Source: Pseudomonadota bacterium
GTDB taxonomy: Bacteria; Pseudomonadota; Gammaproteobacteria; Burkholderiales; Burkholderiaceae_C
Direction: 5' to 3'
Assembly (NCBI GenBank): GCA_963205115.1
Contig: CAUJHV010000056.1
Span: 62,001-126,000 of the forward strand
DNA: 64,000 bases
In this document: piece after piece, positions 47,267-55,243 of the stretch
How positions within the stretch are numbered: the first letter of the stretch is position 1
Layout: the number at the start of each line of letters is the position of its first letter
The notes under the pieces: generated by a model
The model's input: the letters and a program-made list of their open reading frames with translations, nothing else
Told to the model about the DNA's origin: nothing
The model's database searches: none
Translations under genes and position numbers: made by a program

Positions 47267-47485
47267 ATGGACACTGCTGCTGCCCCACCCCTGCCGCTGG
47301 ATGCACCCCAGTGCCCCTTGTGTGGCGGACCGAACGGCTGCGCCGCTGCTGCATCGGGCCGTTTCGACGGGCCGTGCTGGTGCCAGGACGTGCGCTTCAC
47401 GCCGGCACTGCTGGCGCGTGTGCCGCCCGAATCCAGAGGAACGGCCTGTGTGTGCAGGCGCTGCGCGGAAGGCCGAGAGTCATGA
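47267..47485 (+). CDS. Small cysteine-rich CWC-family protein
   Basis: 72 residues with six or more cysteines: CPLCGGPNGC, GPCWCQDVRF and CVCRRCAEG, the CWC pattern. Function unknown; a zinc or iron-sulfur binding role is likely. Overlaps the next gene by 4 nt (ATGA). Confidence 0.82.
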   Translation: MDTAAAPPLPLDAPQCPLCGGPNGCAAAASGRFDGPCWCQDVRFTPALLARVPPESRGTACVCRRCAEGRES

Positions 47486-47757
47486 GCATCGAATTGCCCA
47501 AGGACGTCCGCGCCGAGGCGGTGTCGTCCATCGAACGCTGGTTCCAGGAGAACATGGACGAGCGCATCGGCAATGTCACGGCCGGCGCGCTGCTGGGCTT
47601 CTTCCTCGAGGAGATCGGCCCGTCGATCTACAACAAGGCTGTCACCGACGTGCAAGAGCGCCTGCAGGCCCGCATCATGGAACTCGACATCGAGGTTCAC
47701 GAGGACGAGTTTCCGTTCTGGAAGCGACAGCCCAAGACGGCGCGCGGCCGCCGGTAG
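47482..47757 (+). CDS. DUF2164-family protein
   Basis: 91 residues. MSIELPKDVRAEAVSSIERWF...ERIGN and GFFLEEIGPSIYNKAV are the DUF2164 pattern. Small, soluble, basic C-terminus (RQPKTARGRR). Function not known. Confidence 0.85.
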   Translation: MSIELPKDVRAEAVSSIERWFQENMDERIGNVTAGALLGFFLEEIGPSIYNKAVTDVQERLQARIMELDIEVHEDEFPFWKRQPKTARGRR

Positions 47758-47933
47758 TCTGTCTGCCGGCGCTGCGGGCGTGACCGTCGAAGCCGCGCAT
47801 GCGGCTGTCGATGTCACCAGCCAGCGGCCTTGCGTGTGCCGCGGCGCTGTCGGACACTCGGCCAACAAACAGGGAGTCCGTCCACTGCCGCGCAGCGCGT
47901 GCGGGGCGGCCAACATCGTTGGGGGAGATCATC

Positions 47934-48377
47934 ATGGGCCTCGGCTCGTTCGGCACCCGCGTTCCGCGGCACTTGTGGATCGTCGGTGTGCTCTCACTGC
48001 TGTGGAACAGCGTGGGCGCCTTCGATTACGTCATGACCGAGACCCGGAATGCAGACTACCTGCGAGGCTTCACGCCCGAGCAGCTGGCCTACTTCACCGG
48101 CTTTCCGAAATGGGTGGTGGCCGCCTGGGCGCTGGCCGTCTGGGGCGGTGTCGCGGGTTCGCTGGGCCTGCTGTGGCGCAAGCGCTGGGCGGTGCCGGTC
48201 TTGGGCCTCTCGCTGGCTGCCATGGCCGTGACCTTCACCCACAACTTCGTGCTCACCAATGGCATGGCCGTGATGGGCGGCGTGGGTGCGCTGGCCTTCA
48301 CGGGCGCCATCGTGGCCGTGGGCATCGCGCTGTTTTTCTATGCGCGAAGCCTGGCGCGCAAGGGCGTGCTTCGGTAG
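47934..48377 (+). CDS. Small integral membrane protein of unknown function
   Basis: 147 residues with four predicted TM helices (LWIVGVLSLLWNSVGAF, WVVAAWALAVWGGVAGSLGL, VPVLGLSLAAMAVTFTHNFV, FTGAIVAVGIALFFYA). ATG 47934 follows GGGGGAG. Resembles uncharacterised proteobacterial four-helix proteins; no function proposed. Confidence 0.78.
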   Translation: MGLGSFGTRVPRHLWIVGVLSLLWNSVGAFDYVMTETRNADYLRGFTPEQLAYFTGFPKWVVAAWALAVWGGVAGSLGLLWRKRWAVPVLGLSLAAMAVTFTHNFVLTNGMAVMGGVGALAFTGAIVAVGIALFFYARSLARKGVLR

Positions 48378-48403
48378 AGCCGGCACACAGCAGGGAGACC
48401 CCG

Positions 48404-48793
48404 TTGATCCACGGTTCCTGCCACTGCGGCGCCGTCACCTGGCGCTTCGATGCGATGCCCGAAGGGGCCACCGCCTGCAATTGCACGGTCTGCCGCCGCT
48501 ACGGCGTGCTGTGGATCTACGACTACGAGGGCGAAGGGGTGCACGTCAGCGGGCCGACCACCGCGTACGTCCGCGGCAAGGCCATCGAATTCCACTTCTG
48601 CCCGTCCTGCGGCTGCGTCTCGCACTGGCGCGCGCAGAAGGCCGACGAGGACGGCCGCCGGCGCATGGCCGTCAACCTGCGCCTGACCGAACCCGAGGCC
48701 GTGGCGAAGGTGCCGATCGATCACTTCGACGGGCTGGACAGCTTCGAAGACCTGCCACGCGACGGCAAGTGCGTGGCGGACTACTGGTTCTAG
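48404..48793 (+). CDS. GFA/CENP-V-type zinc protein
   Basis: 129 residues. Cys motifs GSCHCGAV, CNCTVCRR and CPSCGC are those of the glutathione-dependent formaldehyde-activating enzyme family. No ATG in frame; TTG 48404 follows GGGAG and matches the family start (LIHGSCHCG). Whether it acts on S-hydroxymethylglutathione is not known for most members. Confidence 0.85.
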   Translation: MIHGSCHCGAVTWRFDAMPEGATACNCTVCRRYGVLWIYDYEGEGVHVSGPTTAYVRGKAIEFHFCPSCGCVSHWRAQKADEDGRRRMAVNLRLTEPEAVAKVPIDHFDGLDSFEDLPRDGKCVADYWF

Positions 48794-48794
48794 C

Positions 48795-49247
48795 GTGGCG
48801 ACCGCCGACGGCTCGCCCCCACACGACAGTCCCGAGCAGGGCGTGAAGAAGGCCGGCATGGCCTTCCCGTTCATCGATCATGTCGGCGTGCGCATCGAGG
48901 AGATCGGCCAGGGGACGAGCCGGCTGACGCTGCGCGTCCAACCCTTTCACAACAACTCGCAAGGGGTCGTGCACGGCGGCGCCCTGTTCACGCTGGCGGA
49001 CACCGGCATGGGCGCCGCGCTCTATGCCGTCCCGGGTCCGCAGGAACGCGGGTCGACCCTCGAGATCAAGATCAACTATTTCAAGCCGGTGCGCGCCGGT
49101 ACGGTCGAGTGCCGCAGCCAGGTCGTGCACCGGGGGCGCACGGTGGCCAATCTCGAGTCCTCGCTCTTCGTGGACGGCGTGCTGATGGCCAAGGCCAACG
49201 GCAGCTTCGCCATCTTCGAGCCGAAGGCGAAGAGCGGCACGGACTAG
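48795..49247 (+). CDS. PaaI-type hot-dog thioesterase
   Basis: 150 residues. SQGVVHGGALFTLADTGMGAAL carries the hot-dog HGG and catalytic Asp. GTG start 1 bp after the GFA gene stop. Second thioesterase of this class in the cluster (compare 46824), not closely similar. Confidence 0.87.
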   Translation: MATADGSPPHDSPEQGVKKAGMAFPFIDHVGVRIEEIGQGTSRLTLRVQPFHNNSQGVVHGGALFTLADTGMGAALYAVPGPQERGSTLEIKINYFKPVRAGTVECRSQVVHRGRTVANLESSLFVDGVLMAKANGSFAIFEPKAKSGTD

Positions 49248-49346
49248 GCGGCGCCGCTCTTCCGACCGTGCGTCGCCTTGCCGGGGGTGTTTGAACTCCC
49301 TATGCTCGATCCCGGCGCAGTTGTTCCATGACCGATCAGGACGCCC

Positions 49347-50324
49347 ATGCCCAGCTGGCAGGCCCGCTTCATCAGCTTCGTGCTGCGCGTATTCGTCAAG
49401 CGCCGGCTGCGCGTGCCCATCGACCCGGCGGCGGTGCGGCGTCAGGTCCGCACCGCATGGCTGTCGCGGAAGCTGCTGGCGCGCATCGGCCGTTTCTTGT
49501 GCGGTGCGGCCTTGAGCGAGGGTGTGACCGAGGCCGCCAGCAACCCGGTATCCGGCGACCGGGTGGATGTCGGACCCGATTCAAGCCCGCGCGCGGATTT
49601 CGGCGTGCTGTATCTGCACGGTGGCGGCTACTTCTTCTGCTCGGCGCAGACCCATCGACCGCTGACGCTGGGCCTGGCCGATGCGCTCGGTGCACCGGTC
49701 TGGGCGCCGGACTACCGGCTGGCGCCCGAGTCGCCTTATCCGGCGGCGCTCGATGATGCGCTGAGCACCTACCGACACCTGCTCGCCAGCGAACCGGCGC
49801 GGCGCTGGGTGCTGGCCGGTGACTCGGCCGGCGGTGGGCTGGCGCTGGCACTGGCCACGCGCATCCGCGACCAGGGCCTGGCGATGCCGGTGGCGCTGGC
49901 GCTGTATTCGCCGTGGACCGACCTGAGCTGCAGCGGCGAATCGCTGACGAGCAACGGCCGCAGCTGCGCCTTCTTCACTGAAGCATCGGTGCGCAGCGCC
50001 GCGCGGTTTTATGTGGGTACGGCCGCGCCCGACCACCCGGAAATCTCGCCCCTGTTCGCCAGGCTGGACGGCCTGCCGCCGATGATCATCTTCGCTGGCG
50101 CGGAGGAAGCCTTGCTCGATGACTCCACACGGCTGGCCGCGCGCGCCCGCGAGGCGGGCGTGAGGGTTCAGTTCGAATGCGTGCCCGGCGTGCCGCACGC
50201 CTATCCGCTGTTCCGGCGGGTGCTGCCGGAGGGACGTGCTGCGCTGCGCCTGACCGCGGACTTTGTCGCCAGCCTGGGCCCCGCGGCGCCTGCCGCCTCC
50301 ACCTCGTACGTGGTGATCTCGTAG
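49347..50324 (+). CDS. HSL-family alpha/beta hydrolase (esterase/lipase)
   Basis: 325 residues. HGGGYFF oxyanion motif, GDSAGGGLA nucleophile and PHAYPL histidine are those of hormone-sensitive-lipase-type esterases. Its 3' end overlaps the convergent ASCH-VOC gene by 124 bp, with both coding frames open. Confidence 0.9.
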   Translation: MPSWQARFISFVLRVFVKRRLRVPIDPAAVRRQVRTAWLSRKLLARIGRFLCGAALSEGVTEAASNPVSGDRVDVGPDSSPRADFGVLYLHGGGYFFCSAQTHRPLTLGLADALGAPVWAPDYRLAPESPYPAALDDALSTYRHLLASEPARRWVLAGDSAGGGLALALATRIRDQGLAMPVALALYSPWTDLSCSGESLTSNGRSCAFFTEASVRSAARFYVGTAAPDHPEISPLFARLDGLPPMIIFAGAEEALLDDSTRLAARAREAGVRVQFECVPGVPHAYPLFRRVLPEGRAALRLTADFVASLGPAAPAASTSYVVIS

Positions 50325-51136
50325 GGGTTGCCGTCCGGGTCGCTGAAGTAGATCGAGACCGCGACCTGGTGGTCCTCCTCGGTCACCTGGCCGGGCAGCA
50401 TCGATGCGAGGTGTGCCCTCCAGCGGCGAAACGCCTGTGCGCCGACGCGCCACGCGATGGTCGACCGGCAAGGCTGCACCGGGCGCTCGAACAAGGCGAT
50501 GTGTATCGTCCCTGAGGGGTTCTGCAGCGTCAGCGGCCCGCCGCCGGTGGCCCAGAACGCCAGCTCGGGTGACCGGGTCAGGCCCAGCACGCGGGCATAC
50601 CAGGCTTCGGCACGCGCGCGATCGGCGACAAAAACGTGCACGTGGTCGAAGTCTTGAAGTTGGGGCGGCCGGCCCGTGAACACGACCGCAAACTCCTCGC
50701 ACACCACCGGCATCGATGGGCTGAAGCTGCGGCCCAGCCGTTGGCACTCGCGCCCGAAGAAGGCCGTGTGTGCCCGCCGCCAGAAGGCCAGCGAACCGTC
50801 ACCTTCGCCTTCGGTGGCGGCGAACTCGGCACTGACGCTGTCGAAGGGCACGATCTGCACACGCCGGGTTTCGATGACGCACAAGGGCTCGCCGGCGAAG
50901 TTCGTGACCACGCTCAGGTCACCGGGGGCCGGCACGGGCTTGCCGGCGTCTTCGTAGGCCCACACCAGCGCTGCCGTGGCGCGCTTGCGGCCGGCCAGCA
51001 CCAGCGCGGCCAGTTCATCCGCACTGGGCGCGTTGTCGTCGAAGTGGAAAGCCTCGATGAAGCGAGGCGTGGGATCGTGCCCGAGCGTGGCGGCATACGC
51101 CGACCAGAAGGCCTGGATGCTGGCGGGAATGTCCAT
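50201..51136 (-). CDS. ASCH domain fused to VOC (glyoxalase-like) domain
   Basis: 311 residues from ATG 51136. Residues about 1-150 are ASCH-type (FWSAYAATLGHDP, DELAALVLAGRKRATAALVW), as in E. coli YqfB-like RNA/nucleoside-binding proteins. From about 160 a VOC domain follows (DFDHVHVFVADRARAEAWYA through FSDPDGNPYEITTYEV). A C-terminal tail of about 30 residues lies antisense to the hydrolase gene. There is no stop between the two domains. Function of the pair unknown. Confidence 0.75.
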   Translation of the reverse strand: MDIPASIQAFWSAYAATLGHDPTPRFIEAFHFDDNAPSADELAALVLAGRKRATAALVWAYEDAGKPVPAPGDLSVVTNFAGEPLCVIETRRVQIVPFDSVSAEFAATEGEGDGSLAFWRRAHTAFFGRECQRLGRSFSPSMPVVCEEFAVVFTGRPPQLQDFDHVHVFVADRARAEAWYARVLGLTRSPELAFWATGGGPLTLQNPSGTIHIALFERPVQPCRSTIAWRVGAQAFRRWRAHLASMLPGQVTEEDHQVAVSIYFSDPDGNPYEITTYEVEAAGAAGPRLATKSAVRRSAARPSGSTRRNSG

Positions 51137-51233
51137 GGCGAAGGTTCCTGCGCGCGAAGCTGCCGCTGAGTGTCGCCCAGGTCGGCGATACGCGCGTCGC
51201 CAGTCAGATGCGGCCCGCCCGTAAACTGCCGGC

Positions 51234-51941
51234 ATGACTGCCACGGCCATCGTGCTGGCGGCCGGCCGCGGCGAGCGGTTGCGCCCGCTCACCGACCACA
51301 CACCCAAGCCGCTGCTGAAGGTGGGCGGCCGGCACCTCATCGACTACCACCTGCACGCCCTGGCGACGGGCGGTGTGCAAGCGGCGGTGATCAACACCGC
51401 CTGGCTGGAAGAGCAGTTCGAGCCCGCGCTGGGCGATGGCCGCGCACACGGCCTGCGGCTGCACTATTCACACGAGGGCCGTGACCACGGCGGTGCGCTC
51501 GAAACCGCTGGCGGCATCGCCAAGGCCCTGCCGCTGCTGGCCGAGGCCTTCTGGGTGGTCTCCGGGGACGTGCTGCTGCCGGGCTTCGCTTTCCCCGACA
51601 GCGAACGCCTGTGCTTCGCACAAAGCCCGCTGCACGCGCTGCTGTGGCTGGTGCCCAACGCGCCACATCATCCGCAGGGCGACTTCGGCATCGACGCCAA
51701 GGGCTTTGCCGTGCGCGAAGCGCCGCAGCGCCACACCTGGGCCAGCGTGGGCCTGTTCAAGGCGGCGATGTTCGAAGGCATCGCACCGGGCACACGCATG
51801 GCCCTGCGCCCGCTGCTGGAGCGCGCGATCGACCAGCAGCGCCTGGGCGCACGCCTGTGGAACGGCGGCTGGATCGATGTGGGGACGGCCGAGCGGCTGC
51901 AGCAGGCGCAGGACTGGGTGAGGCGGGCCGCGGGCGTCTAG
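51234..51941 (+). CDS. murU: N-acetylmuramate alpha-1-phosphate uridylyltransferase
   Basis: 235 residues. LAAGRGERLRPLTDHTPKPLLKVGG is the nucleotidyltransferase signature; WNGGWIDVGTAERL closes the MurU subgroup. It converts MurNAc-1-P and UTP to UDP-MurNAc in peptidoglycan recycling. The usual partner kinase AmgK is not adjacent here. Start ATG 51234. Confidence 0.87.
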   Translation: MTATAIVLAAGRGERLRPLTDHTPKPLLKVGGRHLIDYHLHALATGGVQAAVINTAWLEEQFEPALGDGRAHGLRLHYSHEGRDHGGALETAGGIAKALPLLAEAFWVVSGDVLLPGFAFPDSERLCFAQSPLHALLWLVPNAPHHPQGDFGIDAKGFAVREAPQRHTWASVGLFKAAMFEGIAPGTRMALRPLLERAIDQQRLGARLWNGGWIDVGTAERLQQAQDWVRRAAGV

Positions 51942-51951
51942 ACCGGCGCCT

Positions 51952-54186
51952 TCAGCGCGGCTGAAAGTCCGGATCCCCCATCTGCCACAACAGGAAGCTG
52001 TAGAGGTCTGCCGAGCGGATCTGCGACTGCGCACGCGTACTGCCCTGGCCGTGGCCCGAGTCGTACTCCAGCCGCAGCAGGATGGGCTTGCCGCTGGTGC
52101 TGGCCTGCATCGCACGAGACACGAATTTGGCCGACTGCCACACATCCACCCGGATGTCGTTCACGCCGTGCGTGGCCATGATGGCGGGGTAGGCCGTACC
52201 GTCCTTCAACTGGTGGTAGCTGCTCATCGCCAGCAGGGCCTTGAACTCGTCTTCCTTCTTGACGGTGCCGAATTCCGGGATATTGGCCACGCCGTTGGCG
52301 CTGGTCTCCATTCGCACCGCGTCCATCACGCCCACTGCGGGCACGGCCACGCCAAACAGATCGGGCCGCTCGGTGACGGCGCGTCCGACAAAGATGCCAC
52401 CGGCCGATCCCCCATAGATCGCCAGGCGCGCGCTGCGCGTGTAGCCCTGGCGGATCAGCCACTCGCCCGCGGCGATCGCGTCCCTCCAGGTGTTGGGCTT
52501 GGTGGTCTTCTTGCCCGCGTCGTGCCAGGCGTCGCCGAAGACGCCGCCGCCGCGCACGTGCACATTGGCCCAGATGCCGCCACGCTCCAGCCAGGCGTAG
52601 ATGCGCGGGCTGAAGTACGGGTCTTCGGTCGAGCCGTAGGCGCCGTAGCCGTAAAGGATGGTCGGGTTGCTGCCGTCGAGCTTGACGTCCTTGCGCGAGA
52701 CGATGGACAGCGGCACGGCCGTGCCGTCGTGGCTGGTCACCATCACGTCGCGCGCGACCAAGTCGGCGGGCAGATCGAAGGGCCCATCGGCAGCCAGGGC
52801 GAGACGTTCCACGCGGTTCGAGGCCGGATCGTAGGCATAGGACTTCGTGGCCTGTGTCCACGTGCCCAGCTTGAAGAGCACACCCGGGCGCTGGTGGTGC
52901 GCCGCGCTGAGCTCCACTTCGCCCTGCACTGGCAGGGCCAGCTTCTGCGCCTGTGCGCCGGCGCCGTGCGGCAGCCTGTACAGAGCAGTATTGACGCCTT
53001 CGCGGCGCGTGAAATACAGGGCGTCCGCGGCCGCTTCGATCTTCACGATAGGGCCTTCGCCCTGCGGCACCACCACCTCGGCGCGTCCCAGGTCCAGCTG
53101 GTCAGCGGGTACGCGCAGGATCTGCTTGCGCGGCGTGCCCTTGGCCGACAGCAGGTAAACCCACTGCGATGTAAAGGCGGCGTGCTGCACCTGGTCGCCT
53201 GCCACGACCCAGTTGCGCCACTTGGCGCGGCCCTCGCTGGCGGCCTGCAAGTCGGCGTGCGCCAGCTGTATGTTGCGGTCCACACCCAGGCCGATCCACG
53301 CCAAGGCGGTGGGTCGCCCCGGCATCTGGGCCAGCCAGGGCCATGCGTAAGTCGGCAGGCCGAGCTCGGGCGTGCGGCTGGCGCTGAGCACGGGACGGCT
53401 GGCGCTGCCGCCGGACAAAGACTGGAAATAGGACGTCCGGTCTCCGAAGCGCTGATCGGGCGGCAGCTTGTCGTAGCCTTCGACCAGACGCGCAAAGAAG
53501 AAGCCGCTGCCGTCCTCGAGCCAGGTCACGCCGGCATAACGGATGCGATCGATGGGTGCGATCAATTGCCGGCCGCTGGCGACGTCCATGATCCGCAGAC
53601 TGCCGATCTCGCCGCCGCCAACCTGCACCGAGTAGGCCAGCAGACGCCCATCGCGCGAGGGGCTGAAATCCATGATCGCGCGCGGCTGGCCGTCACGGGC
53701 CTGCTCGGTTTCGGCCTGTGGATCCAGCAGTACGCGCTCGGGCGCTGCAGCGTGTGCGCGCCAGACCAGCTTGAACTGGTTCTCGCCCGGGTTGCGGCGC
53801 AGGTAGAACAAGGCGCCGCCCTGCGTGATCTGGGTATCTCCGACCTGGCCGCCGGCTGCCCCTTCGATGGTGCGGATGCGTTCCAGCAGCGGCTGGCGGC
53901 CAGGGATGCGGGCGAGGTTGCCCTGCGCCGCATCGGCCTGCGTGCGCATCCACTGCTGCACGTCGGGGCGCTTGACGTCTTCCAGGAAGCGGTAAGGGTC
54001 GACGACTGCCGTGCCCCAGTGGGCGTCGGTCACCGGCTGGGCTGGCAAAGGCGCAGGCACGGTCACCGGTGCGGCCCGCACAGGCACGGCCGCAGCGCGC
54101 GGCGCCAACGAGGGCGCGCCTGCACAGGCGACCAGCGCGATTGCGGCAGCGACGGCAAGGATCCGGGAGGCGATGTGAACGGACAT
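51952..54186 (-). CDS. Prolyl oligopeptidase-family serine peptidase, lipoprotein
   Basis: 744 residues. The signal ends in LVACAG, a lipobox, so it is lipid-anchored or exported. An N-terminal beta-propeller is followed by the hydrolase domain with GYGAYG, Ser nucleophile in IYGGSAGGIFVGRA and His in DSGHGQG. Similar in plan to prolyl oligopeptidase/oligopeptidase B. Stand-alone gene, convergent with murU. Confidence 0.9.
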   Translation of the reverse strand: MSVHIASRILAVAAAIALVACAGAPSLAPRAAAVPVRAAPVTVPAPLPAQPVTDAHWGTAVVDPYRFLEDVKRPDVQQWMRTQADAAQGNLARIPGRQPLLERIRTIEGAAGGQVGDTQITQGGALFYLRRNPGENQFKLVWRAHAAAPERVLLDPQAETEQARDGQPRAIMDFSPSRDGRLLAYSVQVGGGEIGSLRIMDVASGRQLIAPIDRIRYAGVTWLEDGSGFFFARLVEGYDKLPPDQRFGDRTSYFQSLSGGSASRPVLSASRTPELGLPTYAWPWLAQMPGRPTALAWIGLGVDRNIQLAHADLQAASEGRAKWRNWVVAGDQVQHAAFTSQWVYLLSAKGTPRKQILRVPADQLDLGRAEVVVPQGEGPIVKIEAAADALYFTRREGVNTALYRLPHGAGAQAQKLALPVQGEVELSAAHHQRPGVLFKLGTWTQATKSYAYDPASNRVERLALAADGPFDLPADLVARDVMVTSHDGTAVPLSIVSRKDVKLDGSNPTILYGYGAYGSTEDPYFSPRIYAWLERGGIWANVHVRGGGVFGDAWHDAGKKTTKPNTWRDAIAAGEWLIRQGYTRSARLAIYGGSAGGIFVGRAVTERPDLFGVAVPAVGVMDAVRMETSANGVANIPEFGTVKKEDEFKALLAMSSYHQLKDGTAYPAIMATHGVNDIRVDVWQSAKFVSRAMQASTSGKPILLRLEYDSGHGQGSTRAQSQIRSADLYSFLLWQMGDPDFQPR

Positions 54187-54231
54187 GACAAATGCGCTCC
54201 TGTTAGCGGGGATTCGGGTCGTGGACGCGGA

Positions 54232-55215
54232 TCAATCCGGCTTGATCGCCGCCTCGCGGATCAGCTTCTCGTAGCGCGCTCGCTCGCTGGCGATCAAGTT
54301 GCTCAGCCTCTCCGTGGGGCCGGGCTGCACCTCGCCGCCGGCGTTCACCAGGCGGTCGCGGACCTCGGGCGTGATGATGGCCTTCTGGATGGCCGCGTGC
54401 AATTGGGCGACCACCGGCGCCGGGAGACCGGCCGGGCCGATGAAGCCGTACCAGACCGCGGCCTCGAAGCCGGGGAAGCCGGCTTCGGCGATGCTGGGGG
54501 TGTCCGGGAAGATGGACGTGCGCGTGGGGCTCAGTACGGTCAGAACACGCAGCTTGCCTGACCGCACATGCGGCTGCACCTCCAGCGCATTCACCGCCAC
54601 GGCCTGGATGTGGCCGGCCAGCACGTCGTTGATGGCGGGCGAGCCGCCCTTGTAGGGCACGTGCGAGAGGTCGATGCCCGCGGCGCGTGCAAACAACTCC
54701 ACCGCCAGGTGCGGCGTGCTGCCGTTGCCGGGGCTGCCGTAGGTGACGGCATTCGCCTTGGCCTTGGACACGGCGATGAGTTTGGCGATGCTCTCCGGCC
54801 CGCTGGCCGCATTCGCCGCGATGACCACCGGCACGCGGCCGACCAGTGAAATCGGCGTGACGTCCCGCGCCGGGTCAAAGGGTGCGGGCTGGTACAGGGA
54901 TGGATTGGCCGCGATGCTGTTGGCCGTGAGCATCAGCGTGTGGCCGTCGGGCGGGCTGTCGATCAGCGCGCGCATCGCGATATTCGTGCCGGCGCCGGGG
55001 CGGTTTTCGACGACAACCGGCTGGCCCAACGTGCTGCCGATCTGCTGGCCCACGGCCCGCGCGATGATGTCCACGGCACCACCTGGCGCGAAGCCGACGA
55101 TCAGTTTGATGGGCTTGCTGGGATAGGTCTGCGCGGCGACCGGTGCCGCCCCGCCCAGAAGTCCGATGGAGGCGGCGCCGAGCAGGGCAGCGCGGCGTGT
55201 GAAGCCGAAAGTCAT
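54232..55215 (-). CDS. Bug/TctC-family tripartite tricarboxylate receptor, orphan
   Basis: 327 residues. KPIKLIVGFAPGGAVDIIARA, ENRPGAGTNIAMRAL and VPYKGGSPAINDVLAGHIQA are TctC-typical. Signal peptide cleaved near AAQT. No permease is adjacent; it is 28 bp downstream of the monooxygenase-hydrolase gene, with which it is probably co-transcribed, and may bind that pathway's substrate. Confidence 0.92.
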   Translation of the reverse strand: MTFGFTRRAALLGAASIGLLGGAAPVAAQTYPSKPIKLIVGFAPGGAVDIIARAVGQQIGSTLGQPVVVENRPGAGTNIAMRALIDSPPDGHTLMLTANSIAANPSLYQPAPFDPARDVTPISLVGRVPVVIAANAASGPESIAKLIAVSKAKANAVTYGSPGNGSTPHLAVELFARAAGIDLSHVPYKGGSPAINDVLAGHIQAVAVNALEVQPHVRSGKLRVLTVLSPTRTSIFPDTPSIAEAGFPGFEAAVWYGFIGPAGLPAPVVAQLHAAIQKAIITPEVRDRLVNAGGEVQPGPTERLSNLIASERARYEKLIREAAIKPD

Positions 55216-55243
55216 CGATGTCTCCGTTGAGCGGACGGGGCTC

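Noticed and set aside
52051-54561. 836-residue plus-strand frame opposite the prolyl oligopeptidase
   Set aside because: No domain match and compositionally an antisense shadow; crosses two minus-strand genes.
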